From assembly GCA_031308135.1 (NCBI GenBank), contig JAHLJT010009419.1:186559829-186623828 (forward strand): DNA of 64,000 nt, given 5' to 3'. This DNA is from Acheta domesticus (Eukaryota > Arthropoda > Insecta > Orthoptera > Gryllidae). The notes beneath the pieces were generated by a model, which saw only the letters and a program-made list of their open reading frames with translations, ran no database searches and was not told the DNA's origin. Shown in pieces: positions 36,201 through 48,200 of this stretch. How positions within the stretch are numbered: position 1 is the first letter of the stretch; every line of letters starts with the position of its first letter. The position numbers and the translations under genes were made by a program.

Positions 36201-39200
36201 GTTCTAATGTTTATACTGCACTTCATGACCTTCTAATCCGGTTGTATATTATTTCGATAGGGACATCCAAGATTCATCTTTAAGATTTTAAGAAACCTAA
36301 ATATGATAGCGCTAATGGAACGCGTGTAGTTAACCCTTCAGAATAGAAGATGCTGTATTCCTTGAACCTGTCGCTTTTCGCGGCGTCCACGCTGTTCGCA
36401 CAGCCTGGGAGCATCTGGCAGGAAACAGTTGCGTAAGTAGTGAGTAATGCATGCTGGAATTTACCTCCTGTAACGTGAGAAGTAGAAAGGTGCCAAGTAC
36501 ACGAAATCTCTTCCATAGATGTCAATTTCCATCGGCGTATCATCATACTATCAGATTTTAAAATTAACATCAATATTTACTTTATATTTAATGGCATGCA
36601 CGACACATTCGAGCAGCGTGTATGCCAGATGTAAATGATATTGACTAGGAAGAAACAAATCAAATTAAGGACCTGTTTCGGATACTGGCACAAAATAAAA
36701 TCACAACATGAATAATTTTCTACCATCATATTACTAATAACAAACACCAGTACTTGGCAAACATTTACTCGTTATCGTACAGTTATATCCCCTCTCCCGC
36801 ACCTCCCGCAATGGCTCTCGAGAAACAATGTGAGACGGGATGTCCCGTGGTTCTCTGCAATCCAAAATTGCACTCTCCCCACATGGCCGATGTTTTTTCT
36901 CTCTTTCTAATCTTCCTTCCATGCATTATCTCATTGAACTATAATACGGAGTGACCGATTTCTGGAAAAATAGGGAAAACCTGGCAAACAGGGAAATCGA
37001 AATACAGAAAGTATACAGGGAGAATGCAGATACGGCTAGTCGCGCCAAAAAAGAAGTGCCTTTCACTCAACCTGAACTCTACAGGAAGGAAAAGAAGATA
37101 AGTTGACCTGACGAAAGTAGTAATTAGTCCTTTAAAATTCTTTGTGTAGTTACCAGCACAATAATAAAAGGTATTTTTGTTAACAGAACAGCAATAATTA
37201 CTACTTCTTAGGCGTTAATGGCAAAGTTATTTTGCATAATTCTCGGATTGGTTGGGGTGATCTAAATTCTTCCTCGTAATTGGCGAAAATTTTATGAGTG
37301 GAATAGTTTGTGTTACGTAGTAATGAAATATTGAGAATGTTACAGAAAATTTTAACATAAAAGTTTGATAAAGGGATCTTTCATTAAAACAGTGTTCTAA
37401 TCCTAACATCAATTTTCTAATTATAAGTAATATCCCGAGAAGTGGTCCTCGCTACAAGAGTCGAGAATTTACTGGCTGTCACAGCACTTCTAGTGATATT
37501 TAGTATGACTATTTCACGAATTAATACATTTCACGAATCGAATGGATAATTAAAATCAGGAATTACGAAAAAGATAAATTTTACTCAAACCTGCTACCGC
37601 CTTATATGAAACTTTCATTAAGCTCCGAGTTATCACTGCATCCGGGAATAACATTTATGCAAGGAAAATATGAACTAGTTGTATTACAGAATGGCACAGA
37701 CTTTCTCGTAAAGTTTTCTAATTTAGGATTGGTGTTGACTGTCTACGGTATTGCCCCATCCTCTTGCCAGCTGCCATCTATCGCCGTCCAAAGTATTTCT
37801 TTTACATTTTCTCAGTATTTCGGTTTACTAGTTGTAGAATCGAAATAGTACTTAAAGAATATTAAAGAAGAGTAAAACGTCGTCCTTAAAGGCAATTTTC
37901 GTTCGAAAAATTGAAGCAGTTTTTAAGGAAATGGCGTTTGAGCGTTACTGGGAACGCGAAAATTAAAGCTCTTTTTCACAGAAATTTTTTGAGATTTCGA
38001 AAAACTTCATTGGAAGTCATTTGAAGTACTTCAGTCACAAATGCAGTAGTCTTTACAAATCGCTAGAAATGTGCATATTAACGGCGTGAGAGATATTTCA
38101 AAAAATATATATTTGTGTAATTTTTGGAAAACCAAACAACACGCAAAGTTATTTTTCTGTAATCTTCAACAGTACAATTTGTACTAATCATACTAAAAGT
38201 TTGAAGAATGTAAAGCCGTTTTTGAGAAAATGGCTGTTAGATTTACAAAACTTACATTTTTGTAATTTTTGAAATAAACTAAAGAATAGAGCGATATGGG
38301 ATTTGTGAGGTTACAGAGTGCATTTAGCACTATCCCTACCAAAAATTGAAAGGAAAAATTTCAATTGGTTTTTCGTTACAAAGGACTCACAAAAGAGGAT
38401 TCTGGCTACACCACGTGTTAGAAGATTTTTTTTCTTAATTTATCAACTGGATTTATCCACTTTTTTCGGTGTCAGGGCCCAGCAATGAATTTTTTCTGTG
38501 GAAAATTCACCGATTTTTTTAGCGCAGCATGTAATAACTCTTATATTAGGTGTGTTACCCCGTATACACGTTGTATTAATCTATATTACAGTATATTAAT
38601 CTCTTTAATGTAAAAGGTGTATTAAGTTTAATGTAGTCGCCCATTAAATCTACATTGAATTCAGTGTTTCAATTAAAATCAGTGTACAAACACATTTATT
38701 TCGTTTTAATGTACATGATACAGTAAATTTAATGTAATTTCTGACATAGTACGTAGGGTCGCACGTTAATATCAACACCTGCCATATTTCCGACCACTGC
38801 CACCCTCTGGCAGCTTCAAAATAAAGTGATTCTCTGCACTTCATTGCATTATTTACATAAATTTGCGATGTAGTAATAATAATTCACAGTACTCACATCC
38901 ACAGCTTTATCTTTCACTAGCATTACCGTTCAGTATATATTTTTATGGGAAAGATGCATTTGGTCTAAATTGGTCAAATGGTCTAAATTGGATTCGAAGG
39001 GTTGGTCATGCCCATTTTAAAGAAAAAGAGAAAAATCCATCAATATGTCTCCATCTGTAACTCCCTCGCTCGTCCTTGTCTTTCCCTCCCTTCAATGCAT
39101 CTTTATCGCCTCAAATGATGCCTTTCTTTGGTCATATTTGTATTACATTTAAGTATTTATTAGGGATTTCATTTATGAATGATAACCCTTGTTCCAATTT

Positions 39201-42200
39201 ACAGCAGGTGTGACAGAACTCCTTGATAAAGTTTATTAACAGGATTTCCCTTTGTCTCACAAGTCAGTTGGGGGAGAACCTGCTTGAGACTCGTATTAGA
39301 TGAATGCATGACAGAAAGAGGAGCTCCAGAAAGTGCACATAATTGGGCAGTGAACTAGTTGCAAGTCTTCCTTTGTAGTTGGGTTTTTAATATGCCGTGC
39401 CAGTGACAACATTGAGTGTCATAGATTGGTATATTTCGATATGAGAGTAATTAACATAAAAATCTAAAATATTCCTTGGTACATTATACACATTTCGAAA
39501 CCGCAGTGAGCGGCATTTCATGCCATGGGTAGTCAATGAAATGTTGATTCATAATTTGTTACCTAAAGAGAAGTCTTATATTCGAAGAAGGATAATTTTG
39601 GGATATTACACTTGCCTGTGCACATTACTATTGCTTATAAAATTACTATGTCTCTAGGTGCAATCGTGTGTGATATTTCATGCCAAAATAATTTCACAGA
39701 CTTTGACATAGAATTCCTGCACTTTCGTTTACTGCTTCCGTCTTCGCTTGCTTAGGAAAGTGGCATTATTTACTCTGATACGGTTATGTTGGTAGCAGTG
39801 TGATGCGTCTGGTGGATACTACTGGGCGTTGTCTAATGCTAACATTAATCGTGAAAAGCTTCTAAATGTTGTTTGATTGTCCTATAGTGAAGTGTGAACG
39901 GTACTTAAGTCGTATAGGTAAAGTACAAAATTTGACGCTGGGTGTTTTCTGCTTTAATGACTATCAGCAATTAAATGATTTAGTAATATCTTTAGTTTGT
40001 GAGGGACGTTTTTTGTTTTCAATTTGTTGCTTGGCAACATGATAGCATGGGGCATCGTAACAAATGTAGAAGTGCAGATTCTTAATTTCACAGAATGGCC
40101 CGCTTTGTGGGCATGGTTCTCAGATGACATGTCACGCGTGGACAAAAAGTACACCTTCCATCATTACACCACTACACACATGTGTGGGTAAGTGTGTGGT
40201 AACGTGTCAAACATCTAGTCAACATTAAAGAACATCAAGATCCGTTGCTGCTGTGAGGCCGAGGCGGTAACGGCGTGTAGTTCAACAAATGCTTTCTGTG
40301 TAGTGTACTTATAACCCACAATGGCCGAACCACTTTGTGCACAGACGTGTCCAAATAAAAATGAAAGTCCTACTGTACCGTGTGGAGATAGTGCGGGTTA
40401 TTTCGTGCAAATACCTGACGCAAAATGTGAGAAAAACGTAGCTTGTAACAAAATCGACAGCACAAATGCTCGTAGTGTAAACGAACTACCTGAAGATTGC
40501 TTTATTCTGCGCATTGGTAAGAGAGGATGCGACGGCTGTGTGGAACGAGAACAACTGGAGCTGGAACTGAGGGCTCCTCCTCCAAAATTTCGAGAGACGA
40601 AAGAGATACAATATGACCCTGCCGACTGTGCTACCTGAACCAGCTCCAGCAGGAGGGAAAAAGGGTAAGGGAGGAAAGGGTGGTAAAAAAGGGAAGAAAG
40701 GGAAGAAGAAGTGATATGGTGGCTATGAATACTGCACATCTATTGTTTACATCATGTTTGACGAGGACAAGAGCTTGGCCTAAGCACGTGTTGTATGTTG
40801 GGATAATTGTCCACAATAAAATGCAATAAAATCTTGCAATCTGTGAATATGCTGTCAGTTGTTTTAGTTTGAGGATAAAGTTATTTTTGTTTTTGTTTAC
40901 ATGTTTTCTGGGAATTGAGCAAAAGTAACTGGTATGACTAATATTACTCCTGCCAGAAGAGTAATCAGATTGGGAATGATGCACTTGAAATGTTATGAAG
41001 TCTGTACTAAAGCTCGAGAATGACATTGCAGTATCAAGAATGTACTCTGAAAAGTGATAATTAAATATGTACTAGTGAAACTCGGCATTTCGGGAGCTGC
41101 ATTCTTGTGTTAGACGATATAACATTTTTGAAAAGGTCTACCTAATGAAACGCGAGTAGTGTAATTGAATTTGTTTTCAAGTAATTACATCCAGTAAGAA
41201 CGATATTGTCAAACGATATAACGACGTCATTGTCGTTATTGAAGAATATTACGTTTTGTCAGTGCGTAAGTACTCGCGTACTTTTGTATACTCCACTTTA
41301 GATAGAGCATTTCGTTTCAAGCAGCGAACAAAACAAGTATTGTACCACAGTTTCTGGGTTGAGGGCCCCCATCTCGATCAGGTTTTTCGTCCAGTTTCCC
41401 TGATCCTTGAGCAAATGCTGAGGTGGTTCCTTGTTTTGCTTCTGGACATAATTGTAACTTCATTATTTGTGCACGTCTTCTGAATTTCAGTGGGAAATAT
41501 AGTTATTCAAATTATCGTTTTCATATTATCGCGGCAAAAAGTATTATTCTTTCATGAAGAACATGAGGGTTCAGGGCAGGAATTTATAGCTAATTTACCT
41601 TTGAAAATATATTTTATTATATAGGAGCGAATATTTTTTCAACAAAACTCGAAAAAAAAACTTCTTTTCTGTATTCAAAATTCGACTAGAATATGGTTTA
41701 GGATAGAGACCACAGAATTATGAAACGTGCACAAAATTCACTTCTCCCCATAGCTCGTCATACGCAGTTTTTAAGTGTTTTTGACGTAAATAAATAAACA
41801 AAATGGTATTTACTTGCATTGAAATTAGAAAATATAATTGCACGTTCAGTGTAATGTATTCACATGCTTGACTAAAGTCAGGAGTCTATCACCCAAGAAC
41901 GAAGCTTCATAAATTGCACCATTGTCTGTGACTCCCTGTGACTCGTCAAATGCTTGTCGTGAATAAGGGAATGTGAATTCTGTAACTGTCAATCCCTTTC
42001 TGAAGGAGCCAAGTGTTTTTAGTTGATTTGTTTCCGGGCAGGGTCAACTGCTAAGGTCTTTTTTTATTTTATGTTTTCTCATAGAGCGAGGCAAGCGCTT
42101 TGTACGACTGGACAGAGCTGCAACTTAGCACTCACAGCACTACAGTCATAAACTAGGAGGATACTCCCACTGGAAACCTAGGATAGGATACCTTAATCAG

Positions 42201-45200
42201 TAGTAATTGTATGCAATGAAAATGGGAGAACAGGTTACATTTTGAGGAAAATAAAAGTTACACAAAATAAGTGTGAAAATATCGTGAGTTTCTCTTGGGA
42301 ATCTAGACTTGATGGGGAATTCTGCGAAAGAACTCGCAATGTGTTTTGTTATAATTAGGGAACGGAAATTGTAAAAAAAAAAAAAAAGTACAAGTATGTA
42401 CGTTCTTTGGCACTCCAGCCTTATCACACTGTAGCTACGCTATGCCTCCAACCCTGCCTGACGCCCAAGGCTTCTGGAGACCTGTTACAAGCAGGTCGCA
42501 ATCCTTTGCCTTTATTGACATTCTGTACCTGCTAGAGGCTTTCATCCTATCAGGTGGTTACATGAACTGGCATATGGCAGTGGGGAAAAAAAGGTAATTT
42601 TGCTCTCTCCGAATCGAAGCCGAGGTTGCGACATGGAGAGCTCGCTCGCTAGTTATGAGCCGTCGGAGGGTGGTTATATACACAATATAAATATGTACTA
42701 GAAATAGCATGTAATAAAAATTGAAAATAGGTAAAAAAAAGTCCGTAAAATTACTCTATGTAAGCATTTATACATTTTCAAATCAAAAAGTCGCCGATTA
42801 AACCTTAAAATGGATTCGGAGCTGCTGAATGAACGTTATACCTCCAGACGTAATTGGAAACTAGCCTTCACCACGCAATGAGAGTTTTTATACGAATTAC
42901 AAAATACGTAGAAAATGCAACTTTGTTTACGAGGAGTCAGATCGCACATTGGAGCGTTGTCTTCATCAGTAACGGTCTGATGGGGAGGGGGAGGAGGAGG
43001 ACCAAGCCCCTTTAAATGCAATATTATTTGTAATTGAAAACCAGTTTACCGGAAACAATTACTACATATCTATCGCATCACATGCCAAAGGGGAATTTCT
43101 ATTAGGCCCAAGCGGACGAGAATTCATGAACAGATTACGAATTCTCCGTCCCTGACATGGAGGGGGGGGGGGTTGGCGGAATGGACGAAGCTAACACAAT
43201 GGTGTCAGAAATGTTTGTTAGATTTCGATCGAGTTACGCATGGACTCTTTGTAATATGAGAAGGCCCATAGTTGTGATAACTTTCTGCGTTGCAAATATC
43301 AATTTATCCTTGATTGCGAGAAGCAGGGGGTAAGAATTTGACAAGAATGTTGCGAATTCTATTCAGCGACGGTGTGGAGATAATAGAAGCTCAGTATTAA
43401 ATTGTTAATTTCGCAGGAAGATAATTCTATAAACATGAACAAAAGCATATCTGAAATCCGACAAGAAAATTTAGTATTAAAACATGCGAAACCGCGAAAT
43501 ATAAGAAATATTTGAGAAATAAATAGGAATAAATAAAGTATGTAATCATGGGGAAATATGTAAAAAAATACTTTAAATATTAAAATGTATCTGTAATGGT
43601 CGTTACTGACCACGGTGTTGATGCGACTATAAATAAATTTAAACAAATAAAAAAAATTCTTTTAAGTCGTAATGTCTTGTAAACTCTAAAAGAAATATAC
43701 TGTCAAAATACGTATTTACGTGAAATTCTGTTTACTGCTTTCAAGAAACTATATTTTTTTTCAACTAAAATAAATCCTTAAAGTGATAACACCTTTCTAA
43801 GAATATTTGCTTAAAATAGGTATTTTTAGTAATTAAAATCTAACAAAACTCTTTTCATCATAGTATATTAATTTTAATATTTTTTGAGTTTTGGTATACT
43901 TGGCTGAATAATAGAATTGCTGCTGGGACGACAATCTCGATAGGTTAACAATCAATACAACATAAATACTTGAACATTTTTGTACATAATTACTTGAACA
44001 TTTTTGTATTGTATGTAATTTTTGAATTTAATCTTCATTAACTTACATCGTCTACAGGTCGTTAACTAAAACGTCTGGGAGTCAACCATATCATAGATCT
44101 TTCCGGCAGCAACAATTTTGAATTTTTGCTATTTTCGAAACAGGAATTTTAACGAAAATGATGGTTGCACTATTCTCTAAAGCGTCATTTACGCTATCCG
44201 ACAACACCAAATGTGTCACTAACTTGGAACAGCGTTTTAGAGGAAGTAATTTACTATATGTAGGCCCAAGGTTCATCCACATTTTCGGCACCAGGGCCCG
44301 GCAGAAGGATTTGTTTTTACCAAAAATCGCCGTTTCTTCCCGCCGCATTACAACCTTTCTCTATACTGCGTAAGCAGTAGAAGCAAAGCACCCCGCCGTA
44401 ATTGACTCGAATCACCGGTATCTACGTAGTGGCAAAATCTAGAGAATACATGATGGTGTGTACGAGTTTGCCTAAAAATTGGGAGCAAATGCCACGTATA
44501 TAAATGAATCTAACTCCATTTTTCAGATAATTTTGAAAATTCCAGGGGCTTAAACTTAAAGTACCCCCAAAGATTAAAATATTCGAATGATCTTCGGAAC
44601 GGCACACTACACCTCGCTCCTGGTGTATTTTCCATGTTTCAGTTCAGAATCTTTCAATCTGACCCGAATTATATACGTGACATACAAGTATCTATCCCTA
44701 TAAATAAATTTCGATTTTCGGGTATAAAATTGCTTTTATCGCCTTGCCACTTGCGCCAATCGTCACAATCTTGGGAACCGCCCAAATATATCTTAATCTT
44801 GACGTGCGTGCGAAGTTTTGGATCAAAAGAACTTCATAAAAAGATTTTTCGTCCGAAAATTCGAAACCATATTGTTGAAGCGATTCCAGTATTTTTCCTT
44901 TAATTTTGAGTGTGGATTGCTTTACAGGAAACTTTCTCAAACATTTGTCGTTCAGGGCTTGGCGTTTTTTTGTAGACTTCGTGAACTCTACAGGCGAGAT
45001 TGCGAAGTAATGAGTGTAATTTAGTGTACGAATACTTCCCTAACACTAACCATCTCCCATAACTCATACAGCCGACTTCGTGAAATACCTGCTCCGCGTA
45101 TCGAGTAATGAGGCCCACGTTGTTCACGCAATGAGGCCAGGGGTTGCGAGTTATCGTCTTTAGAGTGCCTTTCCATGTCTCCGATGCGGTTGTACATTCG

Positions 45201-48200
45201 TAAACTCCCAAGAGTTCTTCCCGGAGCGATGGATGCCATTCTCATATCTTGGCGAAGGAGGCTACGTCTGTGTATTCTCCACTTTCTCGGGCAGGTGATA
45301 ACAAGCATTCTTAGCATTGAGGATGGTAAGGTGATCATGTGAGATAAATGATGGATGGGATGGGCATTTACTGGTGGTAAGAGACTGCCAAAAAAACGCC
45401 ACAAACACGTATTGAAGGCAATCCGGCCTTACGCAGTATCCAAACCCACAGCCTTCCTCTGCGCGTTCAATGATGCAGCTCCAAGTCCCTGCGTCACCGA
45501 GGCTTGCGCGATTTTATTTATCGGGCAGTCATTCTGAATGCGTCGTCAAATCCCTACACACCTTTAGATTGCATAACTTCTTGCTTGTTCTGGAAACGGC
45601 GACTTTATATTTCTCTATTGCCATCTAAAAGTATGGGTTTTCGAACTTCGAAATAATGGGCCATATTTCCAATATGGTAGAGGAACGCAGTGATATTCCA
45701 ATCCACGCTTATTCATAATGGTGTATATCAATTCCTGCACTCTGGCGGACTCGAGATATAATGGTATTATATTGCGCACGTAATACAGTCCGACCAGCAA
45801 GCGTTTGGAATACACATGAAGCGTTTCTACGATGCAACCTCAGACTAAAGGTTAGACCACCCATAAAGTATTCTGATTTGATTTATTTAGTCAAAGAACT
45901 GTAAAAATGTAGGTGACGTATGGGGAGAAGTACCATCTGCGCACGTTCCTAATATTTTCTTTTCTAATATTTTCGCAGTTGAATCAGTTATAGTAGGATT
46001 AATGAAACTGCATTTGCTGAAGTGGGAGGTGGTTTGGGATTGTAAATAGGTTAGAAATAACGATATTAAATTCGTAATGTTTTTATCGACTCATCGACCA
46101 ACAAATCATATGTAGTAGTTGGTGATATTTTTTAATATCTAACTTCATGGAGGAAAAAAAAATCCTAGTATCAGCGAAGATACATTTTGAGAAAATATTA
46201 CCTGGAAAAATTAACGATGTCACGTGTGTAGTAAATAGTGATTTTACCACGCGTGTAGTAATTACATAATACGTAATTATATACTTAAGTTTTCCGTAGT
46301 GTGTGCCAGTATTTTATTTGATTTCACGAAGAAGTTCATCATTCCGAATCTGAAGCGACCCCTGCAGAAATATTTCCCGGATATTAAAGAAAAGTTGTAC
46401 AAAAGCAAATAAAAAGTTATCAGTCGTTTCCTGTGAAGTTATCAGTATCATAAATCGGATGTCGTGTGTTATGTGCAGGTTCAGAATTACCAATGAGTTC
46501 CTGTGCAGTTGTGAAGGAGGGGCGAACGAAGGTGAAATTCTAGGAAGAATCGTTATTTCTGTTTGTGAAACTTAGGAAGACGATTTATTTCCCTTCTGCC
46601 CGAACGAGTTACTGACGCTGGTGGATGGTCACGGTCTATGCGTTTGGCGAAGAACATTTATGCATTTTCCTTGTCTCCCTTTCGACCCCTTTTCGTGTTC
46701 TGCCTCCATTGTTCCTACTGTCCCAGCTTGTCAATCCCTTCTGTAAGGTATGCTGCTGGATGCTGTGAGTTGAGACGAGACTTAAAAGTTCTCGATTCTC
46801 TAGTATTTCCAATCCTCCTTGTATCGTTTAGGGCTCACCTAACGCTCACCGCCACCGAACACAGGCTCACGTGCTTCATGGCTGCCATGACCCAAGACAT
46901 CCAAGAGGCGATGTGGTATGAACCTTCCACCTTCTCCCCCAGGACCACCTCTTAACTGGCACTACCACAAACCAAGTATACCACAAAACCAAATATACCA
47001 CAATTTAGAACTATTTAATTGCTAATTACGCAAAAACTCGCAAGTTTGAAGAGCAATTAAATTATTTTTGCGTAATTAATTAGTAATTAAATCGCTCTAC
47101 AAGATGGCATATTTGGTTTTGTGGTAACTCATTGTGGTAATGCCGGCTTAATCTTAAGCTAGCTCACTATAAATTACGCAAAAATTTGAAGAGCAAAAAA
47201 AAATTATTTTTTTGCGTAATTAATTATCAATTAAATAGCTCTAAATGGTGGCATATTTGGTTTTGTGGTAACCGGTCGTGGTAGTGCGAGCCTAAGAGAG
47301 GTCCCAGGACCCGCCACTGTAGTTTCTGGCATCGTGACGAGTTGAGGGGGCGGTGACAGCCAGAGCTCGCGAGGCATGTGTAGCGAGGCTTATCGCCGCA
47401 TTTTTGGAGCCTGGCGCCCGCTCTCCGCGTCTCCTCGTTCTTTCAGGGCACTCCGGCATTCCCGCCTTTCGGCGCAAGATGCATCGGTTCCCGCCTATCT
47501 CTCCTATCTATTTTAACCACGAGCGCCGGCACAACTCTTGGCGGGGGGGGGGGGAGTCCAAAATATTTCGCTCAGTCAAAACACGGATATTCATTACAAA
47601 ACTTTGGCTCTGGGTCCCACAGCTGAAATTTTCACTTTATTGAGTTTTTTGACGATTTTCCTTAATCAATGAAGACTATCATGAAATAATGTGCATAGTA
47701 TGTATTTGTTTAAATAAAAAATATATTTTCAATTACAGACCTTGCAAATAAAAAAAGATCCACTTTCTTGCATCAGTATCAAAACCATTTCATTTTTAGT
47801 TTAAAGACAATGTGACATTAAAACATTGCATTATATTAACCCTTTCGTGGGCCGTGGGAAGCATGCTTCCCACTTCACTAATATCCCTCCAGTTCCCTTC
47901 TGAAGCGTTTTTATTGCCCATACCATGTATTGTAATTTATCTTTGACTATTGGAAACGTTTCTGCTTAGTGCACTTCCCGCCATTTCCATCATTGTTGAG
48001 TTTGGAGGCTGCGTGAGGTAAAGTGTGAATGATATAGCATTGTCGTGAGCATACTTCTACCAGTTTTATGGATTATCTTCCTTTTTTTATGTTTTGATGT
48101 ATGTGAGAATGTGTTTGTTTATTTTGCCATTGAGTTAGATGTTTGGGTAATGTTCAGTTCGTGTTCTACACATTTTTGCGGGGTAATCTGTGTATTATCA

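Noticed and set aside
45021..45404. 127-aa minus-strand frame
   Set aside because: No domain or conserved pattern; mirrored by other frames; no poly(A) or promoter context.
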